Below are positions 9,661 to 19,876 of a DNA stretch of 37,926 bases, piece by piece. Below the pieces are notes generated by a model, which saw only the letters and a program-made list of their open reading frames with translations, was not told where the DNA came from and did no database searches. How positions within the stretch are numbered: position 1 is the first letter of the stretch; every line of letters starts with the position of its first letter. The translations under genes were made by a program, and so were the position numbers. The stretch is from Perkinsus chesapeaki (Eukaryota > Perkinsozoa > Perkinsida > Perkinsidae): assembly GCA_013115145.1 (NCBI GenBank), contig JAAPAO010000340.1:1-37926 (forward strand). The letters run 5' to 3'.

Positions 9661-10166
9661 TAAGCCCAAACTACTGCATAAACAAGGACCGAGCCTTTGT
9701 CAATAAATACTCCATGAATATATAGTCTTCCCTCTATCAGCATTGTCTTATGCTTGGGACAGAACACTGTTTTGTGAACAGCTTGGGTGACGTAAAGAGG
9801 ATACTGTCTGAGTAAGGCGCTTTGCCATCGATAAGTACACTCGTTGATATTCTAAACTTCAGCACAACAGCAATCATCGTCCTATACAGGTAAAGCACTA
9901 CTTGTCAAAACTACAAAAATCTCTACCGCTGCAGCAGCGGCACAGTATGAAGCGAAATAACGGTGGAAAGATACAACATAGCGAACTCAAAATGTATGGA
10001 CGCTCGCTTTTTAGGGTGTCCATGATCACAATCAATTATACAGTTCATACAGTAAAGGGCTGGTAATGTAGGCGCTCTTGTTCCAGTTACACGTCAGGTT
10101 GCATCAAGTCCTTCACCTGGCATGAAACCAACACTCAACTTGAATACGGAATGCCGCCATGCAGTG
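9661..10166. other. Spacer before the intact SCAMP-like gene
   Basis: The first 200 bases repeat 4133-4330. The remainder up to the stop of the SCAMP-like tail exon shows only short ORFs. It should contain the 3' UTR of the minus-strand gene; I see no other feature. Confidence 0.4.
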
Positions 10167-11631
10167 TTATATACATCTCGGTAAGCACTGTTCACAGAGG
10201 AATAAATCTCCAAGATTTGATCGGGTGACTTCTGGCAAATCCCTTGTTGGATCATCCAACTGGGATCGAGCGGCAGCGAACACCGCCTACCAAGGTGGTC
10301 CACAAGAAGTGGCATCGATCACAGTATACAGCATAAAAAATAAATAATACAAAGAGGAGATGCGAAACGGTCACAACGATCATGACTCCTGGCTTAGTAA
10401 GCCAGGTAAGCCAGGCTTACCTTAGATGTGATATAAAAAGATAGAATTGCGTTGAGTGACCATCCAATACTCTCAATGATAGCTGAGACGAACCAGAAGC
10501 CACTCCTGAGAAGTGGCTAGTGATAATAAGCGATGGAGATACAAGAGTATCTCACGTTTGCCTATCGAGCATAGCATCGCTCATAAAGCCTTCTATACTG
10601 CCACACGGTACTGTGGCGAAACATATCATTATTATCTGAATAAATATATTAGTGAAAGGAGACGGAAAAGCAAATAAGTAACTGAGTTGAATTGTATAAG
10701 ATTCTTATCATAAGAATGAATTGACTTGGATCTTTAGTGACAAAAAACCGAAACCCAAACCCGTATAAGTGGAGTGAGCAGAACTTACAGTCATAAGTGT
10801 TTGAGCAAACCGAAATGCATCAAGATTATCGGTTGTAGCTTCAGCAAGGCCTCTGATACCCTAAAACACCAAGACTTAGCAGTGACGGATGACAAGCTGG
10901 TCCACTTACTTGGTAAAATCCATAGAAAGCGAGACTGCCAAATATCACGGCATTCAAAATAGCATACAGAAGGCGCACCTGCCACCACGAAGTCATAGGG
11001 GAGCATCGGATGGTAGGTCCAGGAAAGAGTTGCATTTCAAGAATCATTCCGACCTACCCTTGACCTGGCAAGTCCCAAAAATCTGCGGAAGACCGCTACT
11101 GGTCATCATATCCGTAGATGATGCCATGCTTGCGCATCCCTGAGGCTAGCGCGCGCCCAGATAATCGATTACCCAACAAAGCGCGGACGACTCGAAGAAA
11201 ATTTTATGGGTTTTCCCAAGTGAAACTACTCATCAAGCTTATTTCCTCCCCGTGAGTATCACCACTACCAGTTTTTTTAAACGACGAAAAACCTCGGAAT
11301 GTGACTTACCTTTTCTGCATGTTCAAAAAACGCGACCACAACGATCGTATCCACTATGTTGAGTGCAAAAAGCGCGAAAGTAGCCTTCAGTGTCACATGA
11401 CATAACCGCGCCGATTCCCGCACCTTGCAAAAGCATACCAACATTATTTCCTTCGCGAAAGCCCACCTCGCCTTGCGGCACATCGCCGAGGTCAAAATGT
11501 ATTATATTGAGAAATGGAGGGTAGTTGAAGTCACACCAATCGATCACTCGGATGGGCACCTCCTCAATATCAGTTATACTGGCTCGCGTAGACGATGAGC
11601 TCGCACTGTTGAAACGGTCAAGGCGCAGCAT
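10167..11631 (-). CDS. SCAMP-like four-helix membrane protein, intact copy
   Basis: Seven exons, 11467-11631, 11310-11423, 10910-10978, 10789-10860, 10556-10635, 10421-10505 and 10167-10286, join by GT-AG introns (43, 331, 49, 153, 50 and 134 bp) into 234 codons plus stop with no frame conflict. The protein has a Ser-rich cytosolic N-terminus and the SCAMP-type pre-helix motif NYPPFLNIIHFDLGDVP. Its four helices include TFALFALNIVDTIVVVAFF, LLYAILNAVIFGSLAFYGF, IIMICFATVPC and FWFVSAIIESIGWSLNAILS. A charged tail ends CEQCLPRCI. SCAMPs act in vesicle trafficking at the trans-Golgi, plasma membrane and endosomes; NPF repeats typical of some members are absent. The ATG at 11629-11631 follows an in-frame stop, with a TTTGTGTAG acceptor between. 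It is divergent from the intact type I gene at 12137, so this is the only fully intact pair. Confidence 0.75.
10388..10420. repeat. Nested palindromic duplication in the last SCAMP intron
   Basis: CCTGGCTTA at 10388-10396 faces TAAGCCAGG at 10398-10406 around one base, and the latter is then repeated directly and inverted again. The sister copy near 13927-13945 has only the single unit, so about 23 nt were added here next to the splice donor. Confidence 0.8.
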
Positions 11632-12136
11632 ACCCAAGCTCTCCTACACAAACTGATGATCTTCAACAGCGCGATTTGCCACGTACCAAATCACTGTCCT
11701 TCCTCTCCTTCTTGCCGACGTCGGACATACCGTGACGAAATTCAAATTGAGAAAATCAACGCTGCCCAACAAGATAAATACCGTAACGGTTAAGACGGAA
11801 TCCATCTCCGGGAATTTCCTTCCCCCATCGCGCTCGAAAATGCCAACCAGGGCGGAATTCCGACCAACGCGCAAAGTCGGGCGCGCGCGTTCTATATGCA
11901 AATCTCGCTCGCCCCGCGCGTCTGCACATTACGCGCGTTCAGTGATCGCAATGTTAGCGGAATTTCGGATTTTTGGTGATAGGACTTTTTAGGGCATTTT
12001 AAAGTCTATTATGGACTTATCGGTGATAACTGGTCATAGTATAGGGTTTTCAATGCAGTGTTTGAGGCTAGGGGGCACTAAGGCAGCTCAGTGGTCGCAG
12101 GGTTACGTTGTTACCATTTTCAGTATAATTGGTTGC
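11632..12136. promoter_or_regulatory. Shared upstream region of a divergent pair, unit 3
   Basis: Homologous to 5044-5586 and 15393-15912, here between two intact genes. It keeps the CG-rich core (around 11880-11940), the TATGCAAAT-like box, the TATTATGGACTTA element near 12007-12020 and the TTACCATTTTCAG acceptor just before the plus-strand start. A bidirectional promoter is the simplest reading but is not shown directly. Confidence 0.5.
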
Positions 12137-12779
12137 ATGCTGCACATCAATATCATTATCTCCTTCGCCTATCATATAATTATGATGCAACCGGCCTCTG
12201 CTGCTCCCCTGGCCCAAAGCAGCAACTTAAGGTACGTTGTCGATTTGCCCTCCTATTTCACATGCCCTTTCAATTTCAGACGCTACGATCATCCCCCTGT
12301 TGAGGGCCGCCGCCTCCCAGATGAACCTCAGGAGTCCTTCGACCCTATCCTCAAAGGGCTTCCTGAGTAAGCCTACTCCAATTAGGCGTATTCGCAGGAA
12401 TCTTTTTCCCTCAGGATCAATGCGCCGAGCTCCGGTAAGGTACAAGCGTACGCTATAGTTAATCTAGTCCTCGGCGCTATCTCGTGCATCCTCACGTGCG
12501 CTTGTTGGATTCAGAATACTATATGGTAAGGCCGATAGAAAAACGCCTCGTTTCAGACTCTTCCTCTTCAGCTTTTGCAAGCTCTGCTTCGCCTGCTGTT
12601 TGCCCTCATACAGGAAGAAATGGGTTGCCAAAAACCTTCAGGTGGTCCAGCCTCCTCCAACACCCAAGCACGGTCGTAACGTCTCTGAGGCCTCGACAGC
12701 CGCTGATGTTGTTATTGAATTGGAGGAAGGTGGCAAAAATGAGGAGAGGGAAGTTGGGGATGATCAAACTCGCATCTAA
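12137..12779 (+). CDS. Small type I membrane protein, copy B
   Basis: Four exons, 12137-12231, 12280-12366, 12415-12525 and 12572-12779, have exactly the lengths of copy A (95, 87, 111, 208 nt) with introns of 48, 48 and 46 bp, giving 166 residues. The signal peptide differs from copy A at its start (MLHINIIISFAYHIIMMQP) but the ectodomain, helix, Cys-rich segment and acidic tail are almost the same. It faces the intact SCAMP-like gene at 10167-11631, so any functional partnership of the pair would be testable here first. Product location is predicted to be the secretory pathway or plasma membrane, with the acidic tail in the cytosol. Family unknown. Confidence 0.7.
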
Positions 12780-12977
12780 TTGTGATAGGTATAATCGTCC
12801 ATAATATATTATAATTACAGTAAGTCGATGAACGCCCGGCACTAATTTGTCAAAAGGATTATCTTCAGATCCGTCTGACACCGTGGACCCCAAGGCCCGG
12901 CAGACAAGGAAATCTCGACCTGCACCATTTAAGAGTTGTGACTACTATCGATTCGAAAATATCGTATTATCGTTATA

Positions 12978-13196
12978 ATGAAATATCTATTATTTTGTGC
13001 ACTCATGTGCAAGAATATATCGTCTCTCGTTCGCTGCATCTTACATGGCTTATCTCGTGGTTGTTATATTATTCCTATTATTGAGTTAATAGTGGGCTTA
13101 ATCGCGGTGGCTTACTTCGCTACACAGTACTCCACATTTCTTGGAGGGATTCACCTATATAGGTTATGCCGAGAACCGTTGTATTCGGCCAGGTGA
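12978..13196 (+). CDS. Short hydrophobic protein following the type I gene, copy B
   Basis: A 72-codon ATG frame matches those at 6431 and 16737 with four or five substitutions (FCALMCKNISS, AYFATQ, CREPLYSAR). The donor at the end of the frame is kept, but splicing to the equivalent acceptor would run into TAG after one codon because the downstream sequence diverges. Same caveat as copy A: possible 3' UTR rather than gene. Confidence 0.3.
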   Translation: MKYLLFCALMCKNISSLVRCILHGLSRGCYIIPIIELIVGLIAVAYFATQYSTFLGGIHLYRLCREPLYSAR

Positions 13197-13937
13197 GAAA
13201 TTGAACTAATTTCCGCGTTGGCGAGCCACTTTTCTGATGCACAGCTAGGAAGTCAACCAATCTCTCAACAAATGCAATATCTGAAGAATTATTTTCCGAA
13301 AATGTCTTGAGTGTGTTTACAAGTTTTGTAACTCGGTTTCTGAATTTTGTAATACGAAATTTTAAAACCGAGTTTCGAGAATCGAGAAATTTTCCATACC
13401 AGCACAGAGGCACTCTCAAGAGCTTTCACTAGTCGCCAAGATATTCCAAATAAACAGATTTTGCAGATCGCTCTGTGGTACTTAAGGAACATCCTATTGA
13501 AGACGTTAAAGAATATACAACACGTCAGGTTGCAGTGAGCCCTAAAACTGGCAGAAAACTCACTCAATTTGAACGAGGAGTAACAATTTGACGACATAAT
13601 CACTACGAGCGAGTAACATACAGTACAAGGGGGCTTTGATCGGGCTGCCATTGGCAAATTCAGAAGTATAAGCTGCCATTCGATCGGAAACGAGTGGTAC
13701 GCCCGCATATCATTATACTTTTCGATAGACCTATGAATTTCCGAGGCAACGGCGCCTTGCATGTCTCAATTCGCCAGTGGTAACTCGACCAAACCTTCGT
13801 TGGACAGTTCCTCCGATAGGATTGTACTATTAGAGCTCCTCTTCTAGAATACATTATATCGGCCTCATTTAGACAGTTAACCTCGCCAGATTAACCTAGA
13901 TGATTTTGTGCTCGCTCCGAAAGTCCTCCTGGCTTAC
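13197..13937. other. Unit junction with SCAMP tail-exon remnants
   Basis: Minus-strand 13520-13860 aligns with the tail exon areas at 7190-7480 and 10094-10286 (shared IILLNLPMAARS-like reading), downstream of the pseudogene at 13938-15392. The long minus-strand frame at 13289-13762 is open but does not align in frame with the intact tail, so I do not call it as a gene. Confidence 0.4.
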
Positions 13938-15392
13938 CTTAGATATGATATAAAAAAAGATAGAATTGCGTTGAGTGACCATCCAATACTCTCAATGATA
14001 GTTGAGACGAACCAAAAGCCACTCCTGAGAAGTGGCTAGTGATAATAAGCGATGGAGATACAAGAGTATCTCACGTTTGCCTATCGAGCATAGCATCGCT
14101 CATAAAGCTTCTATACTGCCACATGGTACTGTGGCGAAACACACCATTATTATCTGAATAAATATATTAGTGAAAAGAGTGGGAGAAGCTCGGACTAGTG
14201 CAGAGCTCAAAACAGGAACATAAGACTATCTAGGAGGAGTGCAATAGGCCTTTGTGACGGGGCTCGCTCGTCGCTCACCTAGTGCTCTGGTGGTGCGAGC
14301 GAGTGATCAAATCGGGCGGGAACGATTACGAGAAGAAGTCGCGGGTTCGAATCCCACAGGCTGCAAGTTTTTGCGCTTTTACTCGACACACGGGGTAGAT
14401 TCCAGAAACAACAAATTTTCTAGGTATCCTCAGACAAAGGGAAATCTTTTCGTGTATAGACTGTCAGCTAGTTCGCTCTGGTTATCGGGAAATAATTCGT
14501 ACGCACGCACGCACGGCGAAATGATCCGTTTCCAGATAATAAGCTCCGCTTGCTTCGCTCGATTCGCAATTACAATTGAATTTCTTTACCTAATTATGGC
14601 AATACCTAATTTTATTTAGAAATGAGGTAGGGATTTGTAACTAAGAATAACTTATTATTAAATAAATTAGATCAGTGTAGTATGGATCTATTTAGATTTC
14701 CAGTAAATAAAAATCTGAAACCCAAACCCGTATAAGTGGAGTGAGCAGAACTTACAGTCATAAGTGTTTGAGCAAACCGAAATGCATCAAGATTATCGGT
14801 TGTAGCTTCAGCAAGGCCTCTGATACCCTAAAACACCAAGACTTAGCAGTGACGGATGACAAGCTGGTCCACTTACTTGGTAAAATGCATAGAAAGCGAG
14901 ACTGCCAAATATCACGGCATTCAAAATAGCATACAGAAGGCACAGCTGCCATCAGGGAGTCATAGAAGAGCATCGGAACCTAGGCCCAGGGAAGAATTGA
15001 ATTTCAAGAATCAATCCAACAAGCGCGGACGAGCCCAAGTAGATTTTTTTTCAAACGCCGAAAAACCTCGGAATCTGCCTGCCTCTTCAAAAAACGCGAC
15101 AACGATCGTGTCCACTATGTTGATTACAAAAAGCGCAAAACGTAGCCTTCAGTGTCACATGACATAACCGCGCCGATTCCCGCACCTTGCAAAAGCATAC
15201 CAACATCGATTCCTTCCCAAAGCCTACCTGGCCTTGCGGCACATCGCCGAGGTCAAAATGTATTATATTAAGAAATGGAGGGTAGTTGAAGTGACACCAA
15301 TCAATCACTCGGATGGGCACCTCCTCAATATCAGTTATACTGGCTCGTGCAGACGATGAGCTTGCACTATTGAAACGGTCAAGGCGCAGCAT
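13938..15392 (-). pseudogene. SCAMP-like pseudogene interrupted by a SINE
   Basis: All six helix-region exons of the intact gene can be found in order: start exon 15228-15392 (165 nt, as in the intact copy), helix-1 exon from 15185 down, helix-2 exon, the 72-nt exon, and the last two exons down to 13938. Defects: one extra base near 15133-15141 shifts the helix-1 exon and gives an early stop; the donor after that exon is lost by a small deletion near 15072-15090; and one base is deleted near 14108 in the helix-3 exon. A tRNA-derived SINE sits in the intron between the 72-nt exon and the helix-3 exon. It is divergent from the intact type I gene at 15913. Confidence 0.75.
14243..14600 (+). mobile_element. 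tRNA-derived SINE, copy 1
   Basis: The head carries a B-box-like GGTTCGAATCC at 14344-14354 followed by CACAGGCTGCA, as at the 3' end of a tRNA. The body shares about 240 bases with the inverse copy at 20130-20475, including AGACAAAGGGAAATC and TTATCGGGAAATAATTCGTA. The 3' end is GCTTGCTTCGC...AATTACAATT. It interrupts sequence that is continuous in the sister unit at about 4335-4450. The 121-codon frame across it (VRASD..EVAGSNPTGC) is the usual shadow translation of a tRNA head, not a gene. Confidence 0.65.
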
Positions 15393-15912
15393 GCCCAAGC
15401 TCTCCTACACAAACTGATGATCTTCAACAGCGCGATTTGCTACCTACCAAATCGCTGTCTTTCCTTTCCTTCTCGCCGACATCAGACATACGGTCACCAA
15501 ATTCAAATTGAAAAGTCAACGCTGCCCAACGAGATGAACATCGTAACGGTTAAGACGTAACCCGTCTGTGGAAATTTCCTTCCCCCCATCGCGCTCGAAA
15601 ATACCAGCCATGACGGAATTCCGACCAGAGCGCGAAACTGGGCGCGCGCGCTCCTACTGCAAATATCGCTCGCCTCGGCGCGTCTGCACATCACGCGCGT
15701 TTAGTGATCGCAATGTTAGCGAAATTTCGGATTTTTGGTGATAGGACTTTTTAAGGTATTTTAAAGTCTATTATGGACTTATCGGTGATACCTGATCACA
15801 GTATAGGGTTTTTAATGCCTTGTTTGAGGCTAGTTGGGCACTAAGGCAGCTCAGTGGTCGCACGCTTGCATTCTTATCATTTTCAGTATAATTGATCGCA
15901 CGCTTTATAAGC
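15393..15912. promoter_or_regulatory. Shared upstream region of a divergent pair, unit 4
   Basis: Third long copy of the block between the two divergent genes, with the CG-rich core (near 15640-15700), the TATTATGGACTTA element near 15769-15781 and a pyrimidine-AG before the plus-strand start. It is intact although the minus-strand partner is a pseudogene. Confidence 0.45.
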
Positions 15913-16538
15913 ATGCTGAACAGCACCATCATAATTTCAATAATTACGATGCAACTTGTCTCTGCTGCTCCCCTGGCTCAAAGCAGCAATTTAAGGTATA
16001 TTGTCCATTTGCCCTCCTGTTTCGCATTTCAATTTCAGAGGCTACGATCATCCCCCTGTTGAGGGCCGCCGCGTCTCAGATGAACCTCAGGAGTCCTTCG
16101 ACCCTATCCTCAAAGGGCTTCCTGAGTAAGCCTACTCCAATCTGGCAAATTCGCAGGAACTTTTTCCCCTCAGGATCAATGCCCCGAGCTCTGGTAAGGT
16201 ACAAGCGTACGCTATAGTTAATCTAGTCCTCGGCACTATCTCGTGTATCCTCACGTGCGCTTGTTGGATACAGAATACTATATGGTAAGACCGATAGAAA
16301 AACGCCTCGTTTCAGACTCTTCCTCTTCAGCTTTTGCAGGCTCTGCTTCGCCTGCTGTTTGCCCTCATACAGGAAGAAATGGGTTGCCAACAACCTTCAG
16401 GTCGTCCAGCCTCCTCCAACACCCAAGCACGGTCGTAACGTCTCTGAGGCCTCCACAGCCGCCGACGTTGTTATTGAATTGGAGGAAGGTGGCAAAAATG
16501 AGGAGAGGGAAGTTGGGGATGATCAAACTCGCATCTAA
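15913..16538 (+). CDS. Small type I membrane protein, copy C
   Basis: Exons 15913-15995, 16039-16125, 16174-16284 and 16331-16538 give 162 residues. Exon 1 is 12 nt shorter than in copies A and B but stays in phase, and encodes a different signal peptide (MLNSTIIISIITMQL). Introns are 43, 48 and 46 bp, all GT-AG. From APLAQSS onward the ectodomain, helix, Cys-rich patch and acidic tail match copies A and B almost residue for residue. The adjacent SCAMP-like gene is dead, so this gene either acts alone or relies on the product of the intact copy at 10167-11631. Family unknown. Confidence 0.7.
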
Positions 16539-16736
16539 TTGTGATAGGTATGATCGTCCATAATATATTATAATTACAGTAAGTCGATGAACGCCCGGCA
16601 CTAACTTGTCAAAAGGATTATTGTCAGATCCGTCTGACACCGTGGACCTCAAGGCCCGGCAGACAAGAAAATCTCGACCTGCACCATTTAAGAGTTGTGA
16701 CTACTATCGATTCGAAAATATCGTATTATCGTTATA

Positions 16737-17031
16737 ATGAAATATCTATTATTTTTTGCACTCATGTGCAAGAATATATCGTCTCTCGTTCGCTGCATCT
16801 TACATGGCTTATCTCGTGGTTGTTATATTATTCCTATTATTGAGTTAATAATGGGCTTAATCGCGGTGGCTTACCTCGCTACACAGTACTCCACATTTCT
16901 TGGAGGGATTCACCTATATAGGTTATGCCGAGAACGGTTGTATTCGGCCAGGTGAGAAATTGAACTAATTTCCGCGTTGGCGAGCCACTTTTCTGATGTG
17001 CAGCCAGGAAGTCACTCAATCTGTCATTTGA
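16737..17031 (+). CDS. Short hydrophobic protein following the type I gene, copy C
   Basis: Same as copy A: frame 16737-16951, donor CAG/GTGAG, 52-bp intron, exon 17004-17031, 80 residues if spliced. It differs from copy A by two substitutions (I for V in CKNISS and M for V in ELIMGLIAV). Reality as a protein is uncertain. Confidence 0.35.
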
Positions 17032-18192
17032 AAAAGGGAAATGAGTTCGCCGGGGATCGAAAAATGTAACACTTCAGCCTAACAGTCTTCACCAACATCA
17101 ACAACTTTTGGTTGTAACCAAAACTTTGTAACTTTTGGTTTTGTTGTTCACCAACAACAAGGTTTGTAACATAACAACGCAATTCATACAGCCTCACCAA
17201 CTGCGAAATGTGAGAAATTATTCCGAAAAATGTTTCAAATGTGTTAACGAATCATACCAAATTTCTGAAACCGTTTCAAAACCGAATTTCTCGCCCGAGA
17301 TATTTTTCATACCGCAGTGAAGATGATATGTAAGAAATGCCAAATGTTTCCCAGCTCCAACCGAGGGATTATTTAAACCAACACAACAATAATGATAGTC
17401 AACCACCACAGCAATTCGGTCAATACTACGCATTGCACTGGTCTATAGGGGGCGATTGCCGCCGAGATAATTGTTATCTAGACACTTTGAGGGTAAACAG
17501 TGCTAGACATAATTATACAATAACTTAGACCCCTAGATCAATCAGCATCATCAACTTGCATTCTCAAATGCTTGCATCAACAACTTCCCATTTTCTATGG
17601 GGACCTTCTGAGCTTGCAGCTTTGCCGCACGTGCACCTAAGATAATACCAAGAATTCATTCCAATTCGTGCCGGAAATCAGCGAAGAGAGTCCACCAATT
17701 TAGACTACCACGTCTTCAGGAATGCTGAAAGCTGAGACTTGAAAGGCATATTCAACGCTATAAAAGACCAATATTCTCCAAGCGAAGGCCTCAGGGCTAC
17801 AAATCTGATGGCAGGGTGGTCACAGAAACGTCTGGATTGATGTATCTTCATAGCTGTATCGGTTGGCTCCCCCCATAGTAAACATTTACAGGGTCTTCTA
17901 GTTCGTCATGCAGAAACGTGATTGGTTTTACGCGAACCCTGGTTATCTTACACGGTCATAAATTAGCTTGGATACGCCCTAGGATGCCCGAACTGGACGA
18001 TATATATGATTTTACAAGATGATCCCAATCGGTTGTGGACAACTGTCTTCACTTGCCAACCGTTATATATGGTTGCCCTTTTATACCCAAAAGCACTTAC
18101 GTTAAATCACGTATCGCATCTCTGACACTTTCCCGCACAAAACGGACAACGTCATGGCAATCAAAGTAAGCTTCATTGAATTGGAACCTAAA
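17032..18192. other. End of the tandem array, then unique spacer
   Basis: From 17032 to about 17315 the sequence still follows the unit junction (matching 6726-6960 and 13260-13400), with small inverted repeats at 17106-17123 and 17141-17160. Homology stops near 17315, the right end of the array. The rest up to the satellite shows only short ORFs and no supported gene. Confidence 0.5.
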
Positions 18193-18751
18193 GGTAACCT
18201 AGTAACCTAATAACCTAATAACCTAGTAACCTAGTAACCTAGTAACCTAGTAACCTAATAACCTAATAACCTAATAACCTAGTAACCTAATAACCTAGTA
18301 ACCTAGTAAGCTAGTAAGCTAGTAAGCTAATAACCTAGTAACCTAGTAAGCTAGTAAGCTAATAACCTAGTAACCTAATAACCTAGTAACCTAGTAACCT
18401 AATAACCTAATAACCTAATAACCTAGTAACCTAGTAAGCTAGTAAGCTAATAACCTAATAACCTAGTAAGCTAGTAAGCTAATAACCTAGTAACCTAGTA
18501 AGCTAGTAAGCTAGTAAGCTAGTAAGCTAGTAAGCTAGTAACCTAATAACCTAGTAAGCTAGTAACCTAGTAACCTAGTAAGCTAGTAAACTAGTAACCT
18601 AGTAACCTAGTAAGCTAGTAAGCTAGTAACCTAGTAACCTAGTAAACTAGTAACCTAGTAACCTAGTAAGCTAGTAACCTAGTAACCTAGAAACCTAGTA
18701 AGCTAGTAAGCTAGTAAGCTAATAACCTAGTAAGCTAGTAAGCTAGTAAGC
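18193..18751. repeat. 8-bp satellite, about 70 units
   Basis: The unit is CTAGTAAC with common variants CTAATAAC and CTAGTAAG and rare CTAGTAAA or CTAGAAAC. Variants occur in short runs rather than at random. An 8-nt period meets stop codons in all frames, so it is not coding. Confidence 0.95.
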
Positions 18752-19439
18752 ACTATTTGTTTCTTCTTTGTTACCTAAGACCCCACTCGCTTCCTGGTAT
18801 TGTCTCTTCAGCATAAACATGCATTGGGGAGCTACTGGCTCGCCCTGGTCCTTCAAACATCATTCTACTGTACCTGCAGCAGATAACAACGACGAATAAG
18901 AAGAAGACAGCAATAATACAATTATTATACAAATAATCGCCAAGGAGAAAATGTTGACAGTAAATTTATAATTTTATTACAATGCAAATGCGTATTATTG
19001 GCACATAAGCTATCTAGCAGTGCCAAGGAATCGAGTCACAACTTTGAAGACCTTCATAGATGGGAGTGTGGAGTGTAAAAAAGCGCAAGTTTCATACGGC
19101 CTCTTCCTCTTCCATAAAATGCAGTTGATCGAAGAGTTGATCTACCGTGGTTCTTCTCGCCATTATTTCCGATCTCCAGCAAGCTTTATTAAAATGATTC
19201 ACCCCAGCTTACGTCGGCACATTAGTTATCCTACAGTGACCGTCAACATCATCATTATCATCATCACTTGCTTCCTCACTGCCACGATAATGTGGTGAAT
19301 TATGGGGTATTAAATTGACCACCAAAGGGAATATATCATTGCCTTTATTATCCTTAATAAGACAATCACTGTGATCATACCTGATTGAGCATGTTGGTAG
19401 CATCCAGCATCAAAAGCAATTCAAAGCTGTTATATAATG
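18752..19439. other. Spacer with a CAT/ATT simple repeat
   Basis: A 92-codon plus-strand frame (19020-19298) ends in an Ile-rich run that simply reads a CATCATTATCATCATC microsatellite at 19248-19267. No splice sites or motif support a gene. Confidence 0.4.
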
Positions 19440-19725
19440 TTAATTATAATTGCGAAGCAAGCGAAGCGTATACTCTCAGTTTCCTAATACTTTGTGCGTG
19501 CGTGCGAACATTATCCAGCAGCTCGATGATCTAGTGGAGCTATCCACCATCCGATAGCTCTTGCTCCGGGTATACCAGGAAAGGTACGAAAGTTGGTTCT
19601 GATTATATCTTGAAGGTTTGCGGGCCAAGATATATTTTTTCCGCAGGAAAATTATCGGCCTGGGGATCGAGCCTGCGACCATCCAACAGAATTTACTGAT
19701 CATTCGCCGAGCTCTGTCCCTTCAA
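19440..19725 (-). mobile_element. tRNA-derived SINE, diverged copy 2
   Basis: On the minus strand a tRNA-like head (B-box-like GGCTCGATCCCC, complement at 19662-19673) is followed by TTTTCCTGCGGAAAAAA. A diverged body with the CGCACGCACGCAC element follows, and it ends in CGCTTCGCTTGCTTCGCAATTATAATT. The last part matches the 3' end of copy 1, showing common family with an older age. Confidence 0.5.
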
Positions 19726-19876
19726 AAAGGTGTAGCAATTACCACATGAATGAACGTCAAGGTTACTGTATAATCAATATAATATGCTAACCATATAAAT
19801 GGCCCTCAAAAGACGTTCTAAGTCACTTCAAGCGCTAATCGTAGTGGTGGTATTCCCAACAATGCTCGACAGTAGC

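Noticed and set aside
13289-13762. 157-codon minus-strand gene
   Set aside because: It covers SCAMP tail-exon remnants and the frame does not match the tail of the intact copy; likely chance opening in decayed sequence.
14254-14619. 121-codon plus-strand ORF
   Set aside because: Its N-terminal VRASD and EVAGSNPTGC wording is the shadow translation of a tRNA-derived SINE head.
18193-18751. Telomere
   Set aside because: The 8-bp unit is internal, flanked by unique sequence on both sides, and does not match the usual TTTAGGG-type motif.
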